Counted from the first letter of the stretch, positions 1 through 11,784 are shown. The stretch: DNA of 64,000 nucleotides from Nemophila menziesii (GCA_029959085.1 JARWIR010000031.1:4960001-5024000), one strand, 5' to 3'. Numbers and translations: made by a program. The notes: generated by a model not told the origin, from the letters alone.

Positions 1-494
1 CGTCAAATAGGTTGAGTGAGAAAATTATATGAGTGTAAACTCAAGCTCATGGACAGTTGTTGATAATAAGTGAGGAGAGAGCCAAAAGTTCACTTCAAAT
101 TTACCAAATATACATACCACACCGTCCCTAAGCCTACGCTAAAACCGTAAAGTCCTCGTGATTCCTAGGTGCATGGTAAGTTAATAGGAAGTATACTAAG
201 TGGAGCCTTCAAAGCGAGTAAGGATCGAGGAATAAACTAGAGTCATCATATTGAGATAAGTACAAGTGTAACCTTCTAGCATTGCAAAGTTAATTTTATG
301 ATTGAAGTTATTTGTGTTTGATTTTGCATGATTAGTGTATGTGTATGTTAGTTCCTAATGTTTTCTATATTAGATTTATTTTAAGAATTGCTTTAGGGTA
401 TATTTACTAGTTTCTATTTTCTCTTGCATCTACTTCATTCCCCTTGTTTTTAGTTTTGCTTTGTCGGGACGACAAAGATTTGAGTTGGTGGTCT
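1..494 (+). mobile_element. 3' internal end of Athila-like LTR element E (alpha subfamily)
   Basis: This is the non-coding stretch that precedes the 3' LTR at 495. It matches, in reverse complement, the equivalent stretch of element A near 34,000-34,370, including the string around CCGTCCCTAAGCC. It ends with a perfect hairpin at 459-477 and a polypurine-rich tract up to 494. The rest of the element lies left of the window, so its coding content is unknown. No ORF of interest is present. Confidence 0.8.
459..494 (+). promoter_or_regulatory. Hairpin plus polypurine tract before the 3' LTR of element E
   Basis: CTTTGTCG (459-466), loop GGA and CGACAAAG (470-477) form a perfect 8-bp stem. Exactly 17 bases follow, including the G-rich primer tract, and then the LTR begins at 495. 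The polypurine tract primes plus-strand DNA synthesis in LTR retrotransposons. The same arrangement recurs in elements B and C with different but complementary stem bases. Confidence 0.75.
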
Positions 495-2077
495 TGATGT
501 CTCCCTAAATGTTCTAATTTTATGCCCTTGGAAGACATCATTTTTTGTGTTTATTTGACTATTTAGATAGACTTTTGGTATTAAAATGCAATAAATCAAT
601 TTTCCTCTTTTAATTCTAGTATTTTTCATTTATTAAACTTTTGCGCGTAATATGGTTTGTTTTGAGTGAAAAGTTGTAGGGTTTGAATACTAGCTAGGAG
701 AGGAATCTAAGAATAAAGTCAAAGATCGTGTACTGAAGTCAATACAAGAAGAAATATCCCGAAAGAATTGATCATTTGAAGCTGCAAATCTGGAAAGTTG
801 TCAACGATTGCTGATTCCGAGCCATCTAAGAGTGGATTTAGCCTCTGACTTCTGAAGAGAAATTGTTTCCCATTGAGTTACAGAAATTTATCAACTGGAA
901 TGAGGTCAATCAGAGTTGAAACGAATTGGTTAGAGCTGTTTTAGTGGAGGTGGTGCAGCTGTTACGGGATTTGGGCTTAATTATGGATTTGGGCTTTTCT
1001 TAATTTCACTTAATCTTTAAAGAAAAGCCCTAATCCGTTTTTTACATTATAAATAGGCTTTAGACTCTTATTTTTACACACTTTTTTCATAATATTACAT
1101 ACGCTTAAGAGACAGACACCGGAGAAGAAGCTAGAGCAAGGAAGAGAAGAAGCAAGAGCTGGAGACTGTCTATATCTCCAATTCTCAGTCAATTCAACTC
1201 TGTAATTAGGTTCTTCTATTTTATTCTGTAAAACATTATGAACTCAATTATTTCTTTAGTTTTTGTCTTTTCAATAATTATGAGCTAAACTTAAATAGTG
1301 CTTGAGAACGCATAATGGGTTAATCCCAATTTGATTTTATTTCATGTGTTTGGATTTGGGATTTTTATAAACTGAAATCAAATTGGGTAAATTGTATTTT
1401 CATTAATTTGCTTTTATTAACTATAATTGACGTAATTAACCAATCATAGGACTTAGTATCTAGGCTATTCCATTTAGTGGCGAATCCATCACTTTGACGG
1501 GGGGTTTAGATACGGACCTAGTTAATGAATGTAGGATAGAAATTAGAGACTCTGACGAGCTTAATTAATCCTATGGCTAATTGGGTAGAATAGACTTAAT
1601 CACTTGAGAGTGGACTATAATCACCCTGATGGGGTTTGTAGCACTTGAGAGTTGATCCTTAGTCCACCCTGACGGGGGTAAGGAGATTTCTGAATCCCGA
1701 CCATTACATATTTACTAATTTGTCCCTTAAACAATGCATGAAATGAATGATAATTAGGTGAATCCCTCGCGTCTCTCAAGTACTGCCTTTCCTACCTTGC
1801 GTAAACACTTTATTTTCTTGCGTCTAGTTTAATACTTGCATTAATTTAGTATTTTAATTTATTGTCTTAGTCTTAGGAAAACCAAACAAACATTCTCAAA
1901 ATAATTTATCTGCTTTTACGTGCAATTAACTACTATTCGATAAGCATTAGAGTCAACCATTCCGTCCCTGAGAACGAATCTGTTTTATCACATATATTAC
2001 TTGGGACAACCGAACACTTATGGTTGTGGTTCTCTTATCCTTATTGCATTTATTTTAGAACACACAAAGGACCACCA
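495..2077 (+). repeat. 3' LTR of element E, alpha subfamily, about 1.58 kb
   Basis: The LTR runs from TGATGTCTCC to GGACCACCA. It opens with an inverted repeat (TGATGTCT with AGACATCA about 40 bases on) and has a TATAAATA box at 1048-1055. U3 holds several CCCTGACGGGG-like boxes between about 1490 and 1680. The sequence immediately right, ACTAC at 2078, would be the target duplication; its partner lies outside the window. The element was inserted in the RNase H region of the LINE that continues at 2078. Confidence 0.85.
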
Positions 2078-3420
2078 ACTACTCTATTACGATCTTTGCT
2101 ACACCATTTAACCAATGGGGTACAATGTTCCGAGATCATATAAATACTACTAATAATATTACAAATAGTGGAATTAGAAAATTACAAACATCTCTCATGT
2201 GATTTCATAACAAGAAGGCTATCACTTTCCACTATCACCCTACAAGGAGCTTCGGGGCTAGTAGACAATTTTTAAGAATTCTTAACGCCTCCGCCTCGAG
2301 AGAAGAATCTGATGAGATGTCCCACGCATTGTAGTTCCTAGTATTTCCAAGATGGTCCCTGGTAACACAAGAAATAGTAGCTTTGTTATCTTTGAAATTG
2401 GCATCACTATTAATTTTATGCATATTCATAGGTGGTGGTTCCCACTTTTTTCTCTTTTCCTCAACAGTTTCATTAATCATGTTATTCTGTGGAGTAATGT
2501 TTGTGACATTTTCATAAAAAGAGTTATACTTTCCCTTCAGTACATTAGTATCATCCTTAGGGATGTTACAATTTTCCTATTCACTCCAATTAAGAAGATT
2601 CTCTTCATTGTTTCCCGAGGGTCCAGCTTTATGAAGTTATATTTGTAATTATTTCTATCTTTCCATACCTGTCATGCTATATTGCAGAATTTTCTATTGT
2701 TTTTCCTTTTAAAACTTTATTATTCTTTTGTAGTTCATGAGTACTAGCCGTCCAACTGTCCATTATATTGGTACAGTGGTTGCTTGTATAAAAACTTAAA
2801 GGTGAAGCAAACCATACTGCTCTCGCCATTCACAATCAATCAATAAGTGCTCCACATTTTCCACTGACTTGTTACAAATTTCACAAAGTGGGGGGTTTTG
2901 ATTATATTTTTTTTATACAAATTATCATTTGTGGGGAAATGTTTTTAAACACTCTCCACATAAAGTTTTTCACTCTAGGGGCAACTTTAAGGTTCCACAT
3001 TAGTTTTCACACTTTAGGGTCAATTATTTGAGATGTGGAAGCCTTAATGTCGCATCTCCTAGATTTATCTTTTTCTTCTATGTCTTTAAGCATTTGGTAA
3101 CCTTTATTAACTTCATATATTCCATGTTTATCTTTCTTCCAAACTAGTTTATCCTTACCACCTGAGAGTGGTATAAATGTGTTGAGTATACATTTAGCTA
3201 TCTCAGTGGAGTAGTTAGTATTTATTAAATCCACATTCCAACCCCTTTTATTAATCAACATTAGGTCAACTACCTTTCTCAACCTAATATCATTAGGAGG
3301 GATTATATCATCACATTTTATTATCCAGTTATCATTGTATAGATTAATGTAGTTACCTTTCCCTATTTTCCACTTTATATCTTTAATAAGTCTTTCTTTT
3401 CCTGCCACCAGGCTTCTCCA
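2078..3420 (-). pseudogene. LINE ORF2 C-terminus: RNase H and RT zinc-binding region
   Basis: The stretch 2235-2480 reads as the start of a plant LINE RNase H domain, with a PPP..KIN.DA pattern and a later V.RD..G pattern. Downstream, 2078-2235 continues the same domain with VIVESDSL and a terminal RNRV segment, where element E truncates it. The stretch 3007-3408 has the W.IG.G..I..Y.DNWI and LVWKKDKHG.YEV..GY patterns typical of the zinc-binding region after plant LINE RTs. Several stops separate the pieces. RNase H removes the RNA strand after target-primed reverse transcription. Confidence 0.75.
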
Positions 3421-3422
3421 TC

Positions 3423-4354
3423 CTAGGAGTGAGAGTTCCCAATTTCAGCTTCTAAAAGAGTATCAATAGTATTTAATAAATTCCATACTTGTTTCCCAAG
3501 TAATGCCAAATTCATAGGGTGGAGGTCCCTAAAACCTAATCCCACATTGTGTTTACTCTTAGTTAAGGAATCACAAGATCCCCAATGAATTTTTTTTATT
3601 GCCTTTACTTCCACACCAAAAGCCTGTAATTAAATCGAATCACAGATTTTTTCGAATTTAGAAAGAAGACATTAAATAATTCGGCATACTAAGAAGTACA
3701 ACTTTTATTAAAATTTCTTTACTAGCTTCAGATAGGTATAAGTTTTTCCAGTTCTCAGTTCTTTTTAATCTTTTTTCTACAAGTATATCTAAGTCCTTTA
3801 CTTTTGATCTCCCCCATTCAGTGGGTAGACCTAAATACTTACCTAAATTGTTGGTAATTTTCATACTAAGCTTAGCAGCAATGTTATTTTGTATGTATCC
3901 AAGGGGTGTTGGTGCGAAATTCAATGCCACACTTAATATAATTTAATTTCATTCAAGTGGAATATCCATGCTTATTTATAATATCATTGAAACTCTCTAT
4001 TCTTTGTTATTCGTTTTCATAAAAAAGATGTTATCATCGGTGAAAAATAAGTGAGTTATATTAGGGGCAAACCTAGATATTTTTATACCTTCCATCAAGT
4101 GGTTGTAACTTTATCTTTTATAAGAGTTGATAGCAATTGAGTTATTATGGTAAAGAGGAAAGGTGAGAGGGGGTCACCCTGTCTAAGCCCCCTCTTAGGT
4201 CTAACAAACTTCTAAGGTGTTCCATTTATTAACATAGAGTATGTTACTAACTTAACACACCTCATTAATTTATTCACCCAAGTTTTACTAAAATCCATTT
4301 TTTCTAGCATAATTTCTAAAAAAATTCCACTCTACATTTTCATATGCTTTCTGA
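3423..4354 (-). pseudogene. LINE reverse transcriptase, C-terminal half
   Basis: The catalytic motif reads FFTDDN near 4030-4048, with the two Asp codons at 4033-4038, in place of the usual FADD. The upstream RT motif [12 protein letters not shown] lies near 4160-4200. After the active site, 3658-3930 shows YLGLPTEWGRSK followed by the KE.LIK.V pattern, standard for plant L1 RTs. Stops and frameshifts break the frame. The 5' side is interrupted at 4359 by a solo LTR and resumes at 5929. Confidence 0.8.
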
Positions 4355-4359
4355 ATATC

Positions 4360-5923
4360 TGATGTCTCCTATTTTTTTCTAATTATATGACATTAGGAGA
4401 CATCAAATTAGGTTATTATTTGACTAATTCGATAGAATTTTAGTATTAATTTGATATATTTCATTTTCTCTCCTTGAATTTTAGTATTTTTTATTTATTA
4501 AACTTTTGCACGTTAAATGATTTTTTAGTGTAAAGCTTGTAGGTTTATAATACTAGCAAGGAGAGGAATCAAGAATGGAAGTCTTAGATCGTGTAAAGAA
4601 GTCAAAGGCTAGAAGAAATATCCCGAAGTGTTGACAAATTAGAGCTGCAAATCTGGAAGGCTGATGGTAATTGCTGATTTCGAGCTACTTAATCATGGAT
4701 TAAGCCTCTGAGTGGTAAAAAGGATTCGTGCCTTATCGAGTTAAGAAGAATTAGCAAGTCGAATGAGTCAATTCGGAGTTAAATTGAGAAAGTTACAACT
4801 GTTTTAGTGGAGGGTGTACAACAGTTACGGGATTTGGACTTGAAGAGTGGACTTGGGCCATTAATTATTTCATAAATTCACTTAAAATAGCCCAATTCCG
4901 AATTATTTAGTATAAATAGGCTTTTTGACTTTATTTTTTACATACAGTTCATTTTACACAAAGTCAGAGCGTCAGAGAAAATAGCAGAAGCTAGGAAAAG
5001 GAAGAAGTCAAGAGCTGGAGAATTCATCCTCTCCAAATCAACAGCCAAATCCAACATCCTAATTAGGTCTTTTATTTTATTCTCTTTCTTTAAAACATGA
5101 ACTCAGTTAATTTTATTTCTTTTGCTTTTACTGTAATTATGAGCTAAATTTCCATTGTACTTGAGAATCGCAACATGGGTTGAACCCAAACTAGTTTGAT
5201 TATTGTTTTTCCAATTTGGGATTTTATGAATTTAATTTGAATTAGTATTTTACGTTGGCTTTTATTTTTTGATTATTTATTATCTTTAGAGTCATGAACT
5301 AAGTATAAGTTTTAGTATCTAGGGTAATTAATATAGTGGTGTATTTCTCACCTTGACGAGGAGTTTAGATACAGAACTAGGTAATTGCCATTGGTATCCG
5401 CCAATGACCTTGACATGCTTGACTAGCCAATAGCCAATGTGGTAAGTTTTAATCATCCGAAAGTGGTTTTAATCACCCTGACAGGGTTTAGATGACCGTA
5501 GGAGAGCTTTTAGCTCCACCCTGACGGGGGCTAAGAGACTTTAGAATCCCGACAAGCGTAAGAATAATAATTCAACCCTTAAAGGAAGACATTAATTAAG
5601 AAAGTTTGTGGTAAAACCCTAGCGTGACTCAAGTACCACTTTATTCTTGCGTCTACCTCCATTGCTTTCATTATTGACATTCTAGTTTAATTAATTTAGT
5701 ATTTAAATTTTTTGCATCTTAGTTTTAGAAAACCAAAACAAATATCATATCTTTTACTTTTCCGGTATTTGTAATTATTCTACTATTTGATAACATTAGA
5801 GTCAACCTATTCCGTCCCTGCAAACGAACTTGATTATCATATATTACTTGGGACATATGTACACTTGCAGTTAGTGGTTCCTCTATTCTTAGCATTTATT
5901 TTATAACACACAAGGACCCACCA
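4360..5923 (+). repeat. Solo LTR, alpha subfamily, inserted in the LINE
   Basis: The LTR runs TGATGTCTCC to ACCCACCA (1564 bp) and is flanked by a perfect 5-bp duplication, ATATC at 4355-4359 and 5924-5928. Splicing it out rejoins the LINE reverse transcriptase. It starts with a perfect 10-bp inverted repeat (TGATGTCTCC / GGAGACATCA) and has a TATAAATA box at 4911-4918. Solo LTRs arise by recombination between the two LTRs of a full element. The LINE is therefore older than this insertion. Confidence 0.92.
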
Positions 5924-5928
5924 ATATC

Positions 5929-6900
5929 CGCCTTTATAGCCATATGATATGTTTTAGTATATCTATTTTCTTTAATATAGTTAATCACTTCATGCGCTAT
6001 ATAAGTGTTATCTTGAATATGTCTTCCTGGTATGATAGCTTATTAGTTTTCAATTAGCATATTCATACACAGTTGCAATCTATTAACAATATTTTTGCCA
6101 TAATTTTATAAATAAAGTTAGAGCAACTGATGCGTCGAAAATGTTTCATATTATTGCGATTTTTAATTTTTGGTATAAGGGAAATAAAAGTATGATTAAT
6201 CTCATCTAAATATTCCCATTATACCAAAAATTATTAATAACTCTAATAACTTCGAGTTTTATAATGTCCCAAATTTCTTTATAGAAAAAGCCCGGATACC
6301 CATTGGGGCCCGGCGCTTTGTGGGCCCTTAATTCATTAATAGCTTTAAGAATTCATTTTATTTCAAAAGGTTTTTCAAGGTTATCGTTCATATTTTTATT
6401 AACTTTATAGGGGATCAAATCACTAGTAGAGCTAAAATATCTATCTCCCACTGTGCTAAATATGTTATTAAAATAATTACGAATCTCATTATTTACTTCA
6501 TCCTCAGTTTCTAGCCAAATACCATCCTCCTTAGTAATTCTCGTGATTTTATTAATTTTTCTCTATTCTTTAGTGAAAGAATGGAAGAAAGATGGGTTCT
6601 TATCCCCTCTTTTGAGCCAAGATACTCTAGACCTTCGCAATAATCCTCTTCATCCTTCCATGTTTTCTCAATTTTTTTAACTATACCATTATACTCATCC
6701 CAAATTTTAGTATTAGGGTCATTGTATATATTTTCAATTTTGGCTATATATGTATCAATCAATTTCCTATTATTTTTATATTTATTCTTACTCCAAATGG
6801 TAAGCAAAATACTACTTCTTTTAATTTTACTATTCAGAGCATTTTTATTATTGTTGGGATTATTTTTTTTAAATTCCCACACTTTTTAATGATTTCATAA
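5929..6900 (-). pseudogene. LINE ORF2, N-terminal RT and linker
   Basis: The minus strand near 6285-6345 encodes the conserved RT motif KAPGPNGYPGFFYK, which resembles the KAPGPDG motif of plant L1 RTs. Between about 6511 and 6882 lies the linker between endonuclease and RT, with the expected basic, helical composition (123-residue open stretch). It carries stops and is continuous with the C-terminal RT half at 4354 once the solo LTR is removed. Confidence 0.75.
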
Positions 6901-7790
6901 CATTTCTTTTCTTCTGTCCCGTTATTCTCAAAATAAACCTTTTTTACTTTTTTTTATTGTCATTCATATGTAAAATCTAGGGGAAGTGGTCAGAGCCTAC
7001 TGCAGGGAGTAAAGCAACTCAGGCATTAGGGTACTTCTCATTCTATTTATTTATTGCAGAAATCCCTATCAGTAAGGGATTTAATCATTTCATTATTACT
7101 TCTCTTATTAGTCCAAGAGACTCAACACCGTTTATATCGATTTCATCCAGTTTATTATGCTTCAAAAATCCATTAAACTGTTTCATGGATTTTTTACACT
7201 TATCATCCCCTCATTTCTTCTCTAGGAGGGATATAAAATTATTAAAATCATCTTTTAAATTCCAAGCCTCATCTTTTTTAGGTCTACAACTGCTAAAAAC
7301 ATCAAGGCAAGCTTCTTTGTTTTTATCAGCAGGTGCTCCATACACAAAAGTGGTGAACATTTTTTCATTTTTGAAAATTATTTCACAGTGAATATGATTA
7401 ATAGATTTACTTATAATTTTAATATTAATTTCATCTTATACAAATAAGGCCAGAGCACCCCTAATACCTACTGGTTCAACAATAGCTATAAGGGTCATTT
7501 TAATAACACTTTCCAGATTTTTAACAGTTTTATAGGGTTTTTTAGTTTTTGAAAGAAATAATACCTAAGTCTGGTATTTGGAAAAGATACGAGTTTGGGT
7601 CTGGTCTGTCAGGGTTGCGCCAATACCCTAACAGTGTCAGGCTGTTTGTGTTATTGTTCGTTTTGGGGTTGATATGGGTCAACCCCGCAAACCTCTTCAT
7701 TAGCCTTAATCATTTTTACTTCTTATTCTTTTTTCGTACCATGTGTCTCCTCATTCTGGTTTTCAATCCTTGAAGCCCATAGAGTTTTTT
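6901..7790 (-). pseudogene. LINE endonuclease region
   Basis: The minus strand contains FVYGAPADKN near 7320-7370, matching the T.VYG.P motif of plant LINE endonucleases. A DFNNFISLLEEK-like segment near 7215-7250 corresponds to the GDFN....EK motif. A VGSDH.PL-like end, decayed here, lies near 6970-7010. This domain would nick target DNA. The first catalytic part (about 7550-7790) is hard to recognise and the frame is broken. Confidence 0.6.
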
Positions 7791-7961
7791 GCCTTTTAGT
7801 ATTTATATGTGCAGCTCCGTCTCTCTTAGCCTTTCTACTTTTAGCTTTAACCAATTGTCTAGCTATTACTTCTCTTTTGCTCATATCTTTATTAACTTTC
7901 ATAGTTTTACTACTGGTGATTTCATTTATTGTGTCATATGCTTGAAATAAACTCAGACAAT

Positions 7962-9360
7962 CTAAATCTTCTCGTTGTTAATTGAGTATATAGGGGTATT
8001 GTAATCATCTAGGTTTATGTTCTCTGGTTTAGAAGATGCAGAGAAGCTAGGGTTAGGGTTGATGTTGTTTGGTGGTGGTGTATTATCTAGGTTAGGTAAA
8101 GGTTGGTCGGAGACGATGAGATTAGGGTTTGAGAGATTGAGGGATTTTTGTAAGAGGGGAGAAGAAAGGTCGGGAGTTGAAATCGGCTGAGTGGTATGGT
8201 CTGATATAAGATTAGTCTTATACACAATACCTTTTGGGCTAGCTTTATTAATTAGTTGATGGATAATAACATTTGGGCTCTTGGTAGCTGGACTTGGACT
8301 TTCAAATGAACCAAAGAGAATATCCTTGTTTTGGGCCAGACTCTTATTAAATTTAGAAGCCATTTATTGGGCCAGTTAAGTAAGCCTTTTTTCTTTTTCC
8401 AATTATAGTCGGTACTTAGGACCTTCTCTCTCATTTCATACGCAGACAAAATACCTTCACCTCCACCATCTTCGTCCTTTTCGTACCCTTTCTTTTTGTC
8501 TCTTACTAGCCCCTTACTCATACCACTACCACTACCACTACCTTCGTTCGTACCGAATTCAGAAAACCCATTAGTACTTTTAACTCCATTTAAACTATAG
8601 TTATCCTTAGCATTAAGCTGAAGTGGAACCGATTCCTCTACTCGGTAACTCTGTATTACTCTGGTATGCTTAATTTCTTTGTTAACTTTATTAAACGTCA
8701 TGGTTGTTCATGTAACTTGCTTTCATACATATGATTGTGAGGGCCCTCTAGTTGAGACTTTGACCCAGCCTCCTAATCGTTGTTTAACTTTAGGGTTCGA
8801 GCATCCCTTCTCTTCGTGACCAAAAATTCTGCAGCCATAGCACACTTGGCCTATGTTTTTGTAGCAGAATTTGATCCATGCTGCTTTGTTTTTGTTCTCC
8901 CAGAAATTAATTACAGATATTAGTGGCCTATCAAGGTCCAAATCAAGTTGAACCCGTGTGATTGATTAATCATAAATTTCAAGTGATACAGGTTAAATTA
9001 CTTGATGAACTTTACCAAAATAGCTGAGCAATTTACTAAAACAATTAACTGTAAAGAGGTTAACTGGAATACCTGAGAGTTGAACCTAGAGTGTAGTGTT
9101 ATTAACTTCTTTTCTGTAGCTTTGTATTGACTCAGTACCAAATCGAATAGCAACCGTGTTGTTTACTATCTTTTCTACTTCAACTTGTTTTTTTAGCGCC
9201 CAACACTTATTACTATGATTCTTGATGAAAGTGTGGTTGATTTTCTCCTTATTCATAAGATTTGCTAGTAATTTTGGTTCATTGATAACTCTATAGATAA
9301 TATCCTTATCTGGTGTTATTACTAAGTTTTGTCTTTTGCTAGTGGATGAGATGAATCAAA
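7962..9360 (-). pseudogene. LINE ORF1, DUF4283-like with CCHC zinc knuckle
   Basis: The stretch 8723-8941 encodes DLDRPL followed by a CYGCRIFGHEEKGC knuckle (C-x2-C-x4-H-x4-C). This is the layout of plant LINE ORF1 proteins with a DUF4283 domain before the knuckle. The DUF4283-like part can be read, with stops, on the minus strand at about 8945-9360. A low-complexity Ser/Pro/Asn-rich tail is at 7962-8700. The protein would bind the element's RNA. Stops and a frame change make this copy non-functional. Confidence 0.65.
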
Positions 9361-9593
9361 TAAATCCATAAGGAGTTTGTACAGAAAGACGATGGAAGGG
9401 AGGTGGAAAGGATGGCCGAAAAAGAGGAGATAAAGCTGAACAAAGAGATAAAAACCGAAGGGAAATAATTGATTCAATGATTTATTGCAATTTTGTAATG
9501 GAAAATACTGAAAGGAAGAGTTAGATCACCTAAAATGTAAAGATTTCAGAAGATTTGTGTAGGGTTTATTGGTTTTTTGGTGGTGGAAGATTT

Positions 9594-9598
<5 letters not shown>

Positions 9599-9682
<84 letters not shown>
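9599..9682. repeat. (AG)n microsatellite, about 42 units
   Basis: An uninterrupted AG dinucleotide run of about 84 bases. It lies just beyond the recognised 5' part of the LINE; on the LINE strand it is a CT run. Its perfection suggests recent slippage. The apparent ORFs across it (alternating Glu/Arg or Leu/Ser) are artefacts. Confidence 0.97.
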
Positions 9683-9686
<4 letters not shown>

Positions 9687-9967
9687 ATAGTTTCTCTGAC
9701 AACCTTCACGTTGGGAGAAGGTAAAGCCAATTATTTTTTTTGGTACATGGGTGATCCGGGATTGCTTGCGCGCCTCACGACTTATCCCATGAGTAAATAC
9801 AAGCCTCCTCATGTATATTCCCAGGTAAATCAGAACTAGATTACCATGTTCAAGGAGGAGTTCGAGCCTTGTACCTCTTACTTTACACCCGTTAGGGAGG
9901 AAATTCAAACTCAAGACCTTCCCTTTAAGTGCTGAAGAAATAGCAAGGCTCTGGCTATTATTATTGA
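9683..9967. other. Unassigned repeat-like DNA between LINE and MULE MITE
   Basis: No gene is visible. The stretch has a GTTCGAGCC string near 9860 and a TTATTATTATTG tail just before the MITE duplication, which is vaguely SINE-like. I cannot pair it with clear A and B boxes, so it is left unassigned. Confidence 0.4.
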
Positions 9968-9976
9968 TAAATAGTT

Positions 9977-10510
9977 GGGTGAAGCCCTCGTGTAACCTTT
10001 AACTATCCCAAAAGTGCACGAACCGCCCCCGATCTTACGTTTTACCATTTTTGGCCCCTGATGAACCCATTTTGTGACACCGTTAGCCCTTTTTCCATTT
10101 TTTTTCCAGTTGACCGTTAGTCAATGCCACTTGGCACCATGTCACCGCCACCTCTGCGCCACCTCACTGCCAACCGTCTTCGTTATCATCGTCCCTAACT
10201 TTTTTTTACAAAAATCCTTTGAATGTTTGAATGCTTCAAACCTTCAACAATGGAGGAAAAATAAAAAATGCTTCGATTACACTCCATATTCTTTCATCAA
10301 CCATATATCAAACTTATTAGGATCGTTACTAACATTCCCATGTATTAAACAAACAGAATGGTCAACTAATGGTCAACTAACAGAAAAGTGAAAAAAGGGC
10401 TAACAGTGTCATTAAATGGGTTCATCAGGGGCCAAAAAGGGTAAACCATAAGATTGGAGGCGGTTCGTGTACTTTGGAGATAATTAAAGGAATACACGAG
10501 TGCTTTACTC
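9977..10510. mobile_element. MULE-type MITE, 534 bp, perfect 9-bp duplication
   Basis: The ends are long imperfect inverted repeats of about 150 bp (GGGTGAAGCCCTCGTGTA at the left, its counterpart ending CTTTACTC at the right). Both arms share TTTGGCCCCTGATGAACCC. TAAATAGTT is repeated exactly at 9968-9976 and 10511-10519; a 9-bp duplication is the hallmark of Mutator-like insertion. There is no transposase, so it would need a MULE in trans. The ORF inside is not a gene. Confidence 0.85.
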
Positions 10511-10838
10511 TAAATAGTTATCGATATAGTTTTGAATTTTTTTATAATAATCTAATCTGTTGTCATTCATAGATATTATATAATGAACACTTGTTTTTTA
10601 TCTAACCAATTTTTTCTTTTTTCCAAAATCAATCACTCTTTGAAATTAGAAAAAAATAACATATCAACTTTTAAATACAAACTTTTCTAATCATGTTTCA
10701 AATGGACATATTCTCTTTATATAAATGAACACTTTTGAAATAAAGAAAATCACTTTCCTTTTACCCCACCAAAATCAATCACCCTTTTAAATTAGAAAAA
10801 TGAAATTAAAAGAACAAACGATTTTATAATTTTAAAAT
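10511..10838. repeat. Left copy of the duplicated PPR 5' flank, first part
   Basis: AT-rich DNA from TTATCGATATAG onward. It matches 12,716-12,870, sharing TAGATATTATATAATGAACA and neighbouring strings. It is interrupted at 10,838 by a MULE and continues at about 12,330. No coding sequence is seen. Confidence 0.6.
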
Positions 10839-11111
10839 GGGTGAATTATATATAGGGTCTTAAAGACAAATTGTCTTCTCTATAGAGTAGTTTTTTAAAT
10901 GGCATTCTTCTTAGGGACCTAAATTTTGACAATTGTCTCTCCTACCCTTACTACCACTAAAAGCCAAAAAGTGTGATGTCACTGTTTCTCTCTCCTCTAC
11001 CACTACCCACCTACCTCCAACCCACCTACCACTTATCTCCGACCTCCGGCCACCGACCACCGACCTGCAGACCACCGACCTCCGACCACCAGTCACGGTC
11101 ACCGGAAAAAA

Positions 11112-11320
11112 ACATAGAGTACTCCGAGAAAAACATAGAGTACTCCGAGAATTTGCTGAGTACTCTATATATCCAAACACCAATCACGAACTTCCAACCA
11201 CCTACCTCCGACTGCCAGAAAATCTCGGAGTACTCTAAGAAAATCTCGGAGTACTCTTAGAAAATATTGGAGTACTCTTTAAAAAAGTCAGAGTACTCTT
11301 AGAAATTGGGGAATACTATT
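11112..11320. repeat. GAGTACTC repeat cluster with an inverted layout
   Basis: About seven or eight copies of a roughly 21-bp unit centred on the palindrome GAGTACTC. The first two copies (11,112-11,151) read CATAGAGTACTCCGAGAA. The later copies (11,219-11,310) read CTCGGAGTACTCT, the opposite orientation, so the cluster can fold. It lies inside the MULE. Confidence 0.8.
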
Positions 11321-11784
11321 AAAACACACACAAGGTATAAATGAAGAATGTTGAGAAAAATAAAAATATTGAATATTATTTAAAATAAGCATATTTACAC
11401 AATTTATTACACAAAAATTAAAAAAAAAACTAAAAACCCTAACTGGTTTGACCAGATCTAGATCTGGTCAACCATTTCAAACTAAACAAAAAAAAATAAA
11501 AAATAAATAATGCTTCACGCGTGAAACTGCAGCAACTGCAGCAAACCTCCGGCGACAACTGCAGCAAACTCCGGCGTGGAACTGCTGGAGCTCTCTTTTT
11601 CCGTCGTGAGACTGCTGCTCTTCTTCTCGACGAGCAACACCACCGTTTAGTCTTCGTACCACCGTAGTAACTGGAGAGGAAGAACCAAAGCTGTCCAGCA
11701 CCTATCTTCGCCGGAACAGTGGGAGGGAGGATCAGATCTGTTCGTCGGTGGAAGAATAAGGTGGAGGAGGGAGCTCGGTGTGGT

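Larger units (their letters stand above)
2078..9540 (-). mobile_element. L1-type LINE (non-LTR retrotransposon), decayed, interrupted
   Basis: Reading right to left, the minus strand holds a plant L1 gene order: ORF1 with a CCHC knuckle, an AP-type endonuclease, reverse transcriptase, the zinc-binding region usual after plant LINE RTs, and RNase H. All frames are broken by stops and frameshifts, so the copy is dead. It is interrupted by a solo LTR (4360-5923 plus duplication). Its 3' end is cut off at 2078, where element E inserted, so no poly-A tail is visible. The right (5') limit is uncertain; an AG/CT microsatellite at about 9600 may mark the 5' leader. Confidence 0.8.

Noticed and set aside
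4021..4050. Single-base sequencing error in the LINE active site
   Set aside because: FTDD instead of FADD lies in a copy with many other lesions, so it needs no special explanation.
9546..9914. ORFs on both strands across the AG run
   Set aside because: They are translations of a dinucleotide repeat (alternating Glu/Arg or Leu/Ser) and have no domain.
9683..9967. Possible tRNA-derived SINE ending TTATTATTATTG
   Set aside because: A GTTCGAGCC string is present, but I found no convincing A box or target duplication.
11112..11320. Regularly spaced repeats resembling a CRISPR array
   Set aside because: The units are palindromic, change orientation and have no unique spacers; the DNA is plant nuclear.
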